From Niabella soli DSM 19437 (GTDB lineage: Bacteria; Bacteroidota; Bacteroidia; Chitinophagales; Chitinophagaceae), in NCBI RefSeq assembly GCF_000243115.2, contig NZ_CP007035.1, positions 4,402,001-4,466,000 on the forward strand: 64,000 bases of DNA, written 5' to 3'. The position numbers were made by a program, and so were the translations under genes. Below, in pieces: positions 1-7,464 of this stretch (the stretch's first letter is position 1; each line of letters opens with the position of its first letter). The notes beneath the pieces were generated by a model, which saw nothing but the letters and a program-made list of their open reading frames with translations, was not told the DNA's origin and searched no databases.

Positions 1-153
1 AGCCAGTTGACAGCTCTAACAAAAAACGGGTATGGAATGGAGAAGGAAGTGGTGCGTGTTGTTAAAAAACTAAAACAATTTAAACCGGCTGAATTGAATG
101 GACGTAATGTAGCGGCATATAAAGACGTTTTCTTTAGATTTAACGTTAAATAG
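1..153 (+). CDS. TonB-like C-terminal domain protein, 3' end only
   Basis: The window opens inside a reading frame that runs from base 1 to a TAG at 151-153, giving about 50 residues. The tail has the pattern of a TonB C-terminal domain: a helix with VVRVVKKLKQFKPAELNGR followed by a beta strand ending FFRFNVK. In that family the helix and strand contact the TonB box of outer-membrane receptors, passing on energy from the inner membrane; some Bacteroidota homologues are instead free-standing periplasmic proteins. The N-terminal part, including any membrane anchor, lies outside the window, so the role cannot be settled. The family assignment rests on a short stretch and is moderately secure. 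Confidence 0.55.
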   Translation, partial: SQLTALTKNGYGMEKEVVRVVKKLKQFKPAELNGRNVAAYKDVFFRFNVK

Positions 154-227
154 GCTGTAAATATTAGGAAGAAGATATGCATCGAAATGCATCGTTTACC
201 AATATAAAAGGAAGATTCACTGATTGT

Positions 228-282
228 ACAAATTTTCACAGAACGTTTTTAAAATCTGTGCAAATCTGCGGAATCTGTGAGC
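228..282. repeat. Short intergenic repeat, CTGTG family, copy 1
   Basis: The stretch carries ATCTGTGCAAATC and AATCTGTGAGC separated by a few bases, preceded by a partly complementary TTTTCACAGA. The same words in the same order recur at 27635-27703. The remaining sequence between 154 and the promoter at about 317 holds no supported gene. Confidence 0.6.
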
Positions 283-316
283 AAAAAAAAATCTCATTGA
301 GCCCGGTCCTGCTGGG

Positions 317-349
317 TTTTATCCATCTTTTATTTATTGTGTATATTTG
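317..349 (+). promoter_or_regulatory. Bacteroidota-type promoter for the radical SAM gene
   Basis: TATATTTG at 342-349 matches the Bacteroidota -7 consensus TAnnTTTG exactly. A TTTT at 317-320 sits 21 bases upstream in the place of the -33 TTTG box. The expected transcript start near 355 falls before ATG 371 and after the alternative upstream start at 347, which supports ATG 371 as the true start. Confidence 0.5.
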
Positions 350-370
350 CAGTTTCAATTACATCGCACA

Positions 371-1393
371 ATGAATTGGCCCGATTCACTTAATTTACTG
401 AGCAAACTCACCCCCCGGCGTGTCTGGAACGGACTGAAAGTATACAGCAGCTACCAGGTGGGGCGTCTTTTGAAAAAAGATATTCAGTGGGGATACCCTG
501 TTTCTGTTTCCTTTGAGCCAACAACCAGTTGTAACCTGCGTTGCCCCGAGTGCCCCAGTGGCCTGCGGGCTTTTACCCGGCCAAAGGGTATGTTGCAGAA
601 AGATTTCTTTACAAAAACGATTGATGAAATTCACAAAGAACTGCTGTACCTGATCTTTTATTTCCAGGGCGAGCCTTATTTGAACCCTGGTTTCCTGGAT
701 ATGGTCCAATATGCTTCCTCCAAAAAGATCTATACTGCCACCAGTACCAACGGGCATTATATGACCAGTGAAATGGCGAAGCGCACCGTTGAAAGCGGTC
801 TGGACCGGTTGATCATTTCTTTAGACGGAACCACGCAGGATGTATATGAACAGTACCGGGTGGGAGGGAACATCAATAAAGTGCTGGATGCTGCGCGCCA
901 TATCGTAAAATGGAAAAAGGAGCTTAAGAGTAAAACGCCCTATGTTTTCTTCCAGTTCCTGGTAGTAAAACCCAATGAGCACCAGATTGAAGACGTAAAA
1001 AAACTGGCCGAAGAGATCGGGGTCGATGATATCCGCTTTAAAACAGCGCAGGTATACGATTACCAAACCGATCCCAATCAACTGATCCCCACCATCAATA
1101 AATACCGGCGCTATAAAAAGAATGACGATGGAACCTATTCCACTAAGAAAAAAATAGCGGGCAGTTGCTGGAAAATGCACCACGCCAATGTGATCACCTG
1201 GGACGGTCTGGTAGTGCCCTGTTGTTTTGACAAAGACGCTACGTACCGGTTAGGTAATTTAAAGGAGCAATCTTTTAAGGAGATCTGGAACAGCGGCCCG
1301 TATAAAAAGTTCCGCAAGGACCTGAGCAGCGGCCGGGGAAATATCGAGATCTGTGCCAACTGCAGTGAGGGCACCCGGGTTTGGGAGGACTAA
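371..1393 (+). CDS. Radical SAM/SPASM domain protein
   Basis: A 340-residue protein of the radical SAM superfamily. The cluster-binding motif CxxxCxxC is at C54, C58 and C61 (TSCNLRCPEC). The C-terminal third has a SPASM-type cysteine set (GSCWKMHH, VPCCFD, ICANCSEG) that usually holds one or two auxiliary Fe-S clusters. SPASM proteins often modify peptides or other molecules by radical chemistry; the substrate of this one cannot be read from the sequence, and no small precursor peptide gene is visible next to it. ATG 371 is preferred over the upstream in-frame TTG at 347, because that one lies inside the -7 promoter box. The gene converges on ychF, with a shared hairpin between them. Confidence 0.9.
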   Translation: MNWPDSLNLLSKLTPRRVWNGLKVYSSYQVGRLLKKDIQWGYPVSVSFEPTTSCNLRCPECPSGLRAFTRPKGMLQKDFFTKTIDEIHKELLYLIFYFQGEPYLNPGFLDMVQYASSKKIYTATSTNGHYMTSEMAKRTVESGLDRLIISLDGTTQDVYEQYRVGGNINKVLDAARHIVKWKKELKSKTPYVFFQFLVVKPNEHQIEDVKKLAEEIGVDDIRFKTAQVYDYQTDPNQLIPTINKYRRYKKNDDGTYSTKKKIAGSCWKMHHANVITWDGLVVPCCFDKDATYRLGNLKEQSFKEIWNSGPYKKFRKDLSSGRGNIEICANCSEGTRVWED

Positions 1394-1399
1394 CGAAAA

Positions 1400-1430
1400 G
1401 ACCTGCGAGGTTTCTAAAACCTCACAGGTC
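1400..1430. terminator. Bidirectional hairpin between convergent genes
   Basis: GACCTGCGAGGTTT and AAACCTCACAGGTC form a 14-bp stem with one mismatch and a CTA loop, 7 bases after the radical SAM stop and 11 bases before the ychF stop. A related, more degenerate hairpin occurs at 35259-35285. Position and symmetry suggest a two-way terminator; there is no strong T-run. Confidence 0.6.
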
Positions 1431-1440
1431 TCCCATACGT

Positions 1441-2538
1441 TTACACGTTAAACCGGAAGTGCATAATATCCCCATCCTTCACCAGGTATTCTTTTCCTTC
1501 AATACGCAGCTTGCCGGCATCGCGGGCGCCGGCTTCCGACTTATACTTTACAAAATCGTTATAGGCGATCACCTCCGCTTTAATGAACCCTTTTTCAAAA
1601 TCGGTATGGATCACCCCCGCGCACTGTGGTGCTTTCCAGCCATTATGAAAGGTCCAGGCGCGTACTTCCTGCACGCCGGCGGTAAAATATGTGTTTAACC
1701 CCAGTAGCTGGTAAGCCGAACGGATCAGGCGGTCCAGGGCAGGTTCTTTCATTTTATATTCATCCATAAATAAAGCCTTATCGTCCGGGTCTTCCATTTC
1801 AGAGATCTGGGCTTCTATAGAATTATTCATGATGATCACTTCTGCCGCTTCGTTCTTTACCGCTTCTTTCAGGGCTTCTGAAAATTTGTTGCCGGTATGC
1901 ATGGAAGGTTCATCTACATTGGCTACATACAGCACGGGTTTGTCTGTAAGCAGGAACAGGTCAGCAACAACGGCTTTGTCTTCTTTGCTCAGCTCCAGGG
2001 AGCGGATGCTTTTACCCTGCTCCAGGTGCGCTTTGCAGCGTTGCAGTATTTCTACTTCCACTTTTATCTTGGAATCTGTTTTGGCTTGTTTTTCCTTTTT
2101 CTGCAATTGTTTTTCTACACTGTCCAGGTCTTTTAACTGCAGTTCGGTATCAATAATTTCCTTGTCTCCCACAGGATTGATCGCACCTTCATCACGCAGG
2201 ATGTTTTCATCTTCAAAACAACGGATCACGTGAATGATCGCATCCACTTCGCGAATGTTTGCCAGGAACTTGTTGCCCAGGCCTTCGCCCTTGCTGGCGC
2301 CGCGCACCAGGCCCGCAATGTCCACGATCTCAATTTGCGTGGGCACGATCCGTTCAGGCACTACCAGGGTGGTTAATACATTCAAACGTTCGTCTGGTAC
2401 ATTCACTAACCCCACGTTCGGTTCAATGGTACAAAAACGGTAATTGCTGGCCTGCGCCTTCGCACTATTGCTCACCGCGTTAAATAAAGTGGATTTGCCC
2501 ACATTTGGTAGTCCTACAATGCCTGCCTGTAATGCCAT
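1441..2538 (-). CDS. ychF: Redox-regulated ATPase YchF (Obg-like)
   Basis: A 365-residue P-loop protein of the Obg/YchF family, the usual length. The Walker A motif GLPNVGKST is at the N terminus (MALQAGIVGLPNVGKST), switch II is DIAGLVRGASKGEG, and the base-recognition motif is NVDE in place of the NKxD of GTPases, which is the YchF signature and goes with ATP preference. The last ~85 residues are the TGS domain (TYFTAGVQEVRAWTF to MHFRFNV). YchF binds ribosomes and is implicated in stress and translation control. It is transcribed alone on the minus strand from a promoter at 2646-2676. The identification is secure. Confidence 0.97.
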   Translation of the reverse strand: MALQAGIVGLPNVGKSTLFNAVSNSAKAQASNYRFCTIEPNVGLVNVPDERLNVLTTLVVPERIVPTQIEIVDIAGLVRGASKGEGLGNKFLANIREVDAIIHVIRCFEDENILRDEGAINPVGDKEIIDTELQLKDLDSVEKQLQKKEKQAKTDSKIKVEVEILQRCKAHLEQGKSIRSLELSKEDKAVVADLFLLTDKPVLYVANVDEPSMHTGNKFSEALKEAVKNEAAEVIIMNNSIEAQISEMEDPDDKALFMDEYKMKEPALDRLIRSAYQLLGLNTYFTAGVQEVRAWTFHNGWKAPQCAGVIHTDFEKGFIKAEVIAYNDFVKYKSEAGARDAGKLRIEGKEYLVKDGDIMHFRFNV

Positions 2539-2551
2539 ATGTTTGAGTTAC

Positions 2552-2632
2552 TAGTTATCAGTTAATAGTTTTCAGTCATCAGCTATTAGCTATCACAAAA
2601 CTGAAGACTGATAACTGACACCTGAAAACTGA
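2552..2632. repeat. AGTTATCAG-type inverted repeat
   Basis: The left half carries AGTTATCAGTTAATAG and TTTTCAGTCATCAG; the right half carries their approximate complements CTGAAGACTGATAACTG and CTGAAAACTGA. The whole could fold into a long imperfect hairpin in the 5' leader of ychF. Similar word-like repeats are found at 9935-9960, 10915-11030 and 60868-60938. Confidence 0.5.
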
Positions 2633-2645
2633 TTTTTAGCGCGCA

Positions 2646-2676
2646 AAGGTACAACTAATATCCCTGTTTTAAAATA
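2646..2676 (-). promoter_or_regulatory. Bacteroidota-type promoter for ychF
   Basis: Read on the minus strand, TACCTTTG (plus 2646-2653) matches TAnnTTTG, and a TTTT (plus 2673-2676) lies 19 bases upstream in the -33 position. The transcript would start roughly 100 bases before the ychF ATG and contain the inverted repeat. Confidence 0.5.
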
Positions 2677-2703
2677 ATATGCTAACTTTCGACCTGTTTT
2701 ACT

Positions 2704-2719
2704 CCCGATAGCTATCGGG
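2704..2719. repeat. Perfect 16-bp palindrome
   Basis: CCCGATAGCTATCGGG is a perfect palindrome 27 bases before the next gene. A close relative, GTCCCGAAAGCTTTCGGGAC, is at 22835-22854; both follow CCCGAnAGCTnTCGGG. Confidence 0.6.
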
Positions 2720-2745
2720 GCTACATTCAATATTTTACATTTTCA

Positions 2746-4149
2746 ATGGCATTAAGCAGAATTTGGTCGGCATTTATACTGGTGGCATTAGCGGTTACGC
2801 TGGGACGATACTTGTTTCAACCGGGGCAGGAACAGCTCTTTAGCCAATTGGTGACGGGCAGGAGTGGCGATACCACAATGGTGCGCCCCATCGATTCACT
2901 GGCCGTGCCGGTAACCGTCCGGCAGCAGCTCAGCGATGCGCACCCCGTGGCGGTGTGGGAAAATGTTAATGTCACAAAGGACAAAAGTGGCTCCTTCCGG
3001 GTGTTTAAACTACAGAACGCTAATGGCGTTTTTGAAACAACAAAGGATGCGGTAAACCTCTGCCTGGGCCTGATCGGTATTATGGCGCTCTTCCTGGGGT
3101 TTATGAATATCGCGGAAAGAGCAGGGGGTATCCGGTTCCTGTCAAGGATTATCGGCCCTTTTTTTTCAAAGATATTTCCTGATCTGCCAAAAGATCATCC
3201 CGCACTGGGGCATATGATCATGAATTATTCGGCTATTTTACTGGGATTGGATAACGCCGCTACGCCTTTTGGAATAAAATCGATGGAAAGCCTGCAGGAA
3301 CTGAACCCCAGTAAAGAAACCGCCAGTAATGCTCAGTTAATGTTTTTGTGTTTGCACGCGGCGGGCTTAACACTGATCCCCACTGCAATCATTGCCGACC
3401 GGGTTACGTTAAAATCACAATTTCCTACGCAAATATTTATTCCCTGCCTGATCGTTGGGTTCGTGGCGGCCATTTCAGCGCTGATCCTGGTTTCAGTTAA
3501 ACAAAAAATAAAGCTTTTTCAGCCGGTGATCGTCCTCTGGATTGCCGGGATCATTGCGGTGATCACGGGTTTGATCTTATACGTGCGTACTCTGGATGCC
3601 AAAGGTGTGCAGGTGTTCTCCCTTACATTAAGTAATGCGCTCATTCTCTTGCTTTTTCTTTTGATTCTTGCCGGTGCCATTTATAAAAAAACACCCATTT
3701 TTGACGCTTTTGTTGATGGCGCGAAAGACGGATTTGAAGTGGCTGTAAAAATTATTCCTTACCTGGTTGGATTATTGGTTGCCATTAGCCTGCTACGCAA
3801 CAGCGGCGTATTCGACTTTGTAATGGATGGGGTAAAATACCTGTTTCATGGGTTGGGTGGGGATCCCCGCATTGCGGATGCTTTACCCACGGCCTTACTG
3901 AAGCCATTTAGCGGCAGCGGCACCCGCGCCATGATGATCGATACCTTAAAAGTGCATCATCCGGATTCGTTTGTGGGCAACATGACCTCGGTCTTCCGGG
4001 GGGCATCGGATACAACCTTCTATATCATCGCCGTGTATTGCGGTGCCATTGGGATAAAGAACACCAGGTATGCAGTAGGGATCATGCTGCTGGTGGACCT
4101 CATTGCCGTGCTGACTTCAATAGGGGTGAGTTATATATTTTTTAGGTGA
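2746..4149 (+). CDS. Nucleoside-recognition (SpmA/SpmB-like fused) membrane protein
   Basis: A 467-residue polytopic inner-membrane protein. It begins with a hydrophobic segment and an extracytoplasmic stretch (about residues 25-105), then has two Gate/nucleoside-recognition domains: an SpmA-like one (about 105-245, with NYSAILLGLDNAATPFG) and an SpmB-like one (about 320-467, with GSGTRAMMIDTL and GASDTTFYIIAVYCGA). In spore formers SpmA and SpmB are separate proteins; the fused form is common in Bacteroidota, which do not sporulate, and its substrate is unknown. It seems to be a single-gene unit. The family call is secure, the function open. Confidence 0.88.
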   Translation: MALSRIWSAFILVALAVTLGRYLFQPGQEQLFSQLVTGRSGDTTMVRPIDSLAVPVTVRQQLSDAHPVAVWENVNVTKDKSGSFRVFKLQNANGVFETTKDAVNLCLGLIGIMALFLGFMNIAERAGGIRFLSRIIGPFFSKIFPDLPKDHPALGHMIMNYSAILLGLDNAATPFGIKSMESLQELNPSKETASNAQLMFLCLHAAGLTLIPTAIIADRVTLKSQFPTQIFIPCLIVGFVAAISALILVSVKQKIKLFQPVIVLWIAGIIAVITGLILYVRTLDAKGVQVFSLTLSNALILLLFLLILAGAIYKKTPIFDAFVDGAKDGFEVAVKIIPYLVGLLVAISLLRNSGVFDFVMDGVKYLFHGLGGDPRIADALPTALLKPFSGSGTRAMMIDTLKVHHPDSFVGNMTSVFRGASDTTFYIIAVYCGAIGIKNTRYAVGIMLLVDLIAVLTSIGVSYIFFR

Positions 4150-4546
4150 CGGTGTTGGGGTTTCACGCGGAGGCGCAGTGGGACGCCGACGCAAAGGGTT
4201 TCGCGGAAGGAAACAGGGACGCAACGAAAAATTTCCGTCATGTCGACCTTGGGGGAGACATCTCTACGAAATCTTGCTCGCGAAAGGTACACCCCTGGAT
4301 GCTCATTCCGGAACAATGTTTTTATTGAGCCCCCCTTACGCTGGTCGAAGTAACGACAAACATACGTGCTAAGGATTTCACGCAAGGACGCAGCGGTGCA
4401 ACGACGCAAAGGGGTAAACTCATTCTTCGCGGCCTTAAATACAAGGCATGCAATAAGGAGCATGCTGTTGGAGGATTTAATCGCAGTGCTAACCCCGAAG
4501 GGTAAGTCATATATTCTTTAAATAATTGCTTCTTCCGAATGCTTTT
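4150..4546. repeat. Gene-free gap with ACGCAAAG repeats and a dispersed-repeat remnant
   Basis: No supported gene lies in these 397 bases between two converging genes. Two same-orientation copies of a ~38-base repeat are present at 4161-4198 and 4376-4414: each starts TTTCACGC and ends GACGCAAAGGG, with a run of GC-rich ACGC/GCAG words between. A degraded copy of the CGTCATTTCGA dispersed repeat is at about 4236-4275 (CCGTCATGTCGACCTTG and GGGGGAGACATCT). Short reading frames here follow the repeats and look accidental. Confidence 0.55.
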
Positions 4547-5461
4547 TCAAAGTGTATATTTTTGGAAAAAACTCCATAGTAGATTATCTGCATTTATCGC
4601 AGTCGATGGCGGATCTGCATTGGGGTTGTCAGACTGGCCTCCGGGCCATGAATGACCACCATCATTAGTGAGATATAATTGAACTGTAGCCTTGCTGCTG
4701 CAGTTTACCCACTGGCGAAAAATATAAGTATTGAAATTTGTTGTTTGCGGAGGATTGCCACAGGCATTTATCGCAGCCCAGACATTCAACACAGAATCAA
4801 CGGGAGGATAATAAGCGCCTGTTATTCCAATGCCACCGCTAAAAGGAACTTTTTCATCTAATGCTGAATGCATATGCAAAACAGGAACCGGACGGGACGG
4901 ATGTATGGCCGCTGTTACAACCATTGTACAGCTATTTACTGCAATTGCCGCAATTTCATCGGATAACTCACTTGCCAAACGATAGGCAAGCATTCCGCCA
5001 TTCGAATGCCCGGTAACATAAATCCGTGCCGGATCTATTTTATAATTCGCTTTTAAAAAAGCGATCAATTGTTTTATAAATCCGACATCATCAATATTAT
5101 CGGCCTGAGCTGCTCCACAGCAGGAACCAGCATTCCATGATCTGTTTTTCGCCGGGCCGGGGAAACCATCGGGATATACTATGACAAAATGCTCGGCATT
5201 TGCTTTTTCAGTAAGCCCTGTTTTTGATTCAAATTGCAGGCCGCCGCCGCCGCCGCCATGCAATGCAATCACTAATGGAAAACTACCATTTTTGTAATAA
5301 TCCGGAGGGAGGTTTAATAAATAAGTTCGTGAAATGCCATTGCTTGCTATAGTACCATTAATACGGTAAATATTGTCTTCTGCGGAGTTCCTTTTTTTAC
5401 AATAGCCGAAGCAAAGCAACAGGAAACAGGCAACAAAAGATAAAGTAGTAAAGGGTTTCAT
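4547..5461 (-). CDS. Secreted esterase, PHB-depolymerase/feruloyl esterase-like (CE1/LpqC)
   Basis: A 304-residue alpha/beta hydrolase with an N-terminal signal sequence ending near CFGYC (C21), perhaps a lipoprotein although the lipobox is poor. The nucleophile is S153 in GHSNGG, the other triad residues are probably D202 (SALDEKVPF) and H270 (NDGGHSWPGG), and the glycine-rich HGGGGGG at 68-74 fits the oxyanion hole. This pattern is that of the LpqC/PHB depolymerase group, which overlaps CE1 feruloyl and acetyl xylan esterases. Given the pectin enzymes elsewhere in the window, removal of ester groups from plant polysaccharides is plausible, but the gene is far from the loci and may be unrelated. 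It lies 57 bases after the small membrane protein gene on the same strand. Confidence 0.85.
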   Translation of the reverse strand: MKPFTTLSFVACFLLLCFGYCKKRNSAEDNIYRINGTIASNGISRTYLLNLPPDYYKNGSFPLVIALHGGGGGGLQFESKTGLTEKANAEHFVIVYPDGFPGPAKNRSWNAGSCCGAAQADNIDDVGFIKQLIAFLKANYKIDPARIYVTGHSNGGMLAYRLASELSDEIAAIAVNSCTMVVTAAIHPSRPVPVLHMHSALDEKVPFSGGIGITGAYYPPVDSVLNVWAAINACGNPPQTTNFNTYIFRQWVNCSSKATVQLYLTNDGGHSWPGGQSDNPNADPPSTAINADNLLWSFFQKYTL

Positions 5462-5518
5462 AAATAGCGAGGCATTTCAATACGCCCCACAGCTATGACC
5501 AATTTACTGACTCAGGGT

Positions 5519-5989
5519 TTAACCCTGCCCCGGATTTTCGTTTTGCAGGGTGGCTTTATCACCTCCAGGACCCGGTTGTGTGGAACTGCCGGTTACGATG
5601 AAGTATAGCGCAATAGCACAAAATCCCAGCCAGTATAAGTAAACTCCCAAATGAAACCGTTCGCCCAGCCAGCGATGCGCAAGATCCGTTCTGAAATTGG
5701 AATAGGTAAGATACAATCCTGCAAGAAAAAGCAACAGGAAGGCGAGCAATATGCTCAAACGCTTTACCCCACTGCATTTGCGGTCGGCTATAAACAAAAT
5801 CCCCAGGACCACTAATTGTGCACCCAGGCACACCAGTCCGGATTGCCACCATACTTTGAAGAATTTATAACTGGTGTAAAAAGTGTTGACACCCGCACGC
5901 CCCACCAGCGATATGCCCGAGGTTAACACACCAGATAAAAAAGCAATAATAAGGATGATGCCAAACAGAACAGTATAATTTCTTTTCAT
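5519..5989 (-). CDS. Small four-helix membrane protein, unknown function
   Basis: A 156-residue protein with about four hydrophobic segments (roughly residues 8-28, 52-68, 78-96 and 117-135) and a short polar tail rich in G, P and Q. I do not recognise the family. It lies upstream of the esterase on the same strand, and behind a terminator that separates it from the OmpA gene. It is long enough and has consistent membrane character, so it is probably a real gene. Confidence 0.6.
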   Translation of the reverse strand: MKRNYTVLFGIILIIAFLSGVLTSGISLVGRAGVNTFYTSYKFFKVWWQSGLVCLGAQLVVLGILFIADRKCSGVKRLSILLAFLLLFLAGLYLTYSNFRTDLAHRWLGERFHLGVYLYWLGFCAIALYFIVTGSSTQPGPGGDKATLQNENPGQG

Positions 5990-6051
5990 CCGTTGATTTT
6001 TATTGTAAAATTAGGAGGACGTTATTTAAAAAGGTGTTATGACGGCATAAA

Positions 6052-6076
6052 AAAGCCGCCTGTTTAAGACGGCTTT
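6052..6076 (-). terminator. Intrinsic terminator of the OmpA-family gene
   Basis: On the minus strand AAAGCCG and CGGCTTT pair (with further pairs inside), followed directly by a run of seven T. It lies 31 bases after the OmpA-family stop codon. Confidence 0.85.
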
Positions 6077-6106
6077 CATTTATAATCTGATTGCTGATTT
6101 GGATGA

Positions 6107-6991
6107 TCATTTGGCGGGGGGCGCTGCTTGTGAGGCAGGTGCCGGTGTAGTTTCAGGCGCTTTATCGATCAGCTCCATAAATTGATCCAGCTTGGGAGTA
6201 ATGATGATCTCTGTTCTCCTGTTTCTTGTTTTGCCCGCATCCGTAGTATTATCCGCTACCGGGTTGTATTCACCACGGCCGCCAACGGTCAGGCGTTTGG
6301 GATCCACACCGTAGGTATTTTGCAACGCCTGCACCACGGAGGAGGCCCGCAGGGAGCTCAGGTCCCAGTTGTTGCGGATATTCGGACGATTGATGGGCAC
6401 ATTATCCGTATTACCCTCCACCAATACTTCATAGTTTTTGTAATCCATGATGATCTTGGCGATCTTGCTTAAAGTGGCACCGGCAGTCTCAGATATTTCG
6501 TAGCTGCCGGATTTGTACAGCATATTATCGGATAATGAAATGTATACTACCCCTTTTAACACTTTAATGTCCACATCTTTTAACTCATCCCTGCTCAGCG
6601 AACGGGTAAGGTTGTTGGTAAGCACCATCAGCAAAGAGTCGCTTTTATTCTTTTCATTTACCAGGTGCTGGATGTATTTGTTGGAGGAGTTGATCTCGTC
6701 CACCAGTTTGGAAATATTCACATTGCCCTGGGAAATACTTTTATCAAGCGATCCCTGGAGCACGGCCAGCGCCTTTTTTAACGAAGCGTTGTTGGCCCGT
6801 TCCTGTGCCAACTGCTCTTCCAGGCTTTTAACACGTTGCTGGCTGGCAGCAAGATCAACCTGACTGGTTTGATAACGCTGATTCAGGCTGGAATAATCAC
6901 TCTGCAGGGCTGTGAATTTCTTATTACTTACACAACTGGAGAAAAACAAAAGGGTGCCTGCAACGGCAGGTAAAAATAATTTAAGATTCAT
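6107..6991 (-). CDS. OmpA-family peptidoglycan-binding lipoprotein
   Basis: A 294-residue protein. The N terminus MNLKLFLPAVAGTLLFFSSC is a lipoprotein signal (lipobox FSSC, C20). Residues about 25-115 are a coiled coil (heptad-like stretches with LEEQLAQERANNASLKKAL). Residues about 150-270 are an OmpA C-terminal domain, with NWDLSSLRASSVVQAL and GRGEYNPVADN...RNRRTEI, which in this family binds diaminopimelate in peptidoglycan. The C-terminal tail is rich in P and A. It probably links the outer membrane to the wall. Its terminator is at 6052-6076, so it is likely monocistronic. Confidence 0.92.
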   Translation of the reverse strand: MNLKLFLPAVAGTLLFFSSCVSNKKFTALQSDYSSLNQRYQTSQVDLAASQQRVKSLEEQLAQERANNASLKKALAVLQGSLDKSISQGNVNISKLVDEINSSNKYIQHLVNEKNKSDSLLMVLTNNLTRSLSRDELKDVDIKVLKGVVYISLSDNMLYKSGSYEISETAGATLSKIAKIIMDYKNYEVLVEGNTDNVPINRPNIRNNWDLSSLRASSVVQALQNTYGVDPKRLTVGGRGEYNPVADNTTDAGKTRNRRTEIIITPKLDQFMELIDKAPETTPAPASQAAPPAK

Positions 6992-7305
6992 AATGGATTA
7001 TTTCTGTATTCAGATTTATTTGAATATGCCCAATACTAACAAAAGCGGTGCCTAAATTAAAAAGGCCGGGCCAGACTGGCGTACCGCTTTTGTATTTTAA
7101 GAAATCATTATATAATACGTCAAACGATTTCCGCTCTTACTAAGTTGATGCTTTTGCTAATGATTTCGTTGCAAATACTATAAAATACCGGCTGAATTCG
7201 TTGTTTTCTACTGATTGCGCTTTTTTGATTAGAATTTTTCAAAAAAAACAGGGCTCTTGCAGATAGTATTAATTTCTGTCTTATATTGCGGAAGTATTTT
7301 ACAAA
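6992..7305. other. AT-rich divergent intergenic region with candidate thr promoter
   Basis: No gene is supported here; a 70-codon minus-strand frame at 7120-7332 has no domain and looks like a by-product of AT-rich sequence. The best promoter for the thr leader is TATATTG at 7282-7288 (one base short of TAnnTTTG) with TTGC at 7257-7260, 21 bases upstream; the transcript would start near 7295. Confidence 0.35.
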
Positions 7306-7386
7306 ATGCAGCATAATTTTCAAAATATTCAAGTAAGCAGCTGTTTCGTTAACGGAACCACCACCACCATTATCACAACCCCTTGA
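7306..7386 (+). CDS. thrL: Threonine/isoleucine-rich leader peptide (thrL-like)
   Basis: A 26-codon frame from ATG 7306 to TGA 7384-7386. The last ten codons encode GTTTTIITTP: six Thr and two Ile in nine codons, a bias also seen in the thrL peptide of Escherichia coli, although the rest of the peptide is different. It lies 78 bases before thrA and runs into the first of two hairpins. In thr attenuators, a ribosome that stalls at Thr/Ile codons when charged tRNA is low prevents terminator formation. Attenuators for amino-acid operons have been predicted in Bacteroidetes by comparative genomics. The start codon is the only ATG in frame, but initiation has not been tested. Confidence 0.72.
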   Translation: MQHNFQNIQVSSCFVNGTTTTIITTP

Positions 7387-7430
7387 GGGTTGTAAACTGC
7401 TATATTACCATCGGGCCTCCGGCCGTTTTT
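7375..7430 (+). promoter_or_regulatory. Candidate thr operon attenuator (two hairpins and T-run)
   Basis: Hairpin one is ACAACCC (7375-7381) with GGGTTGT (7387-7393), a perfect 7-bp stem that contains the last Thr codons and the leader stop in its loop and arm. Hairpin two is GGCC (7414-7417) with GGCC (7421-7424), closed by C7412 and G7425 around a bulge, and followed at once by TTTTT (7426-7430), then more T-rich sequence. GAGG (7385-7388) can pair with CCTC (7416-7419), which would disrupt the second hairpin, but this competing pairing is short. Terminator strength is modest. Confidence 0.55.
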
Positions 7431-7464
7431 CAAGATTTTTTCTTTTACTTTCTAAATTAATTTC

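Noticed and set aside
177-374. 65-codon plus-strand reading frame
   Set aside because: It runs through the CTGTG repeat and the promoter of the radical SAM gene and has no recognisable domain.
4131-4510. Several short overlapping frames on both strands after the nucleoside-recognition gene
   Set aside because: They follow the ACGCAAAG repeats, have odd composition and match no family; the repeats explain them.
7120-7332. 70-codon minus-strand frame upstream of the thr operon
   Set aside because: AT-rich, no domain, and it overlaps the likely thr promoter and leader peptide.
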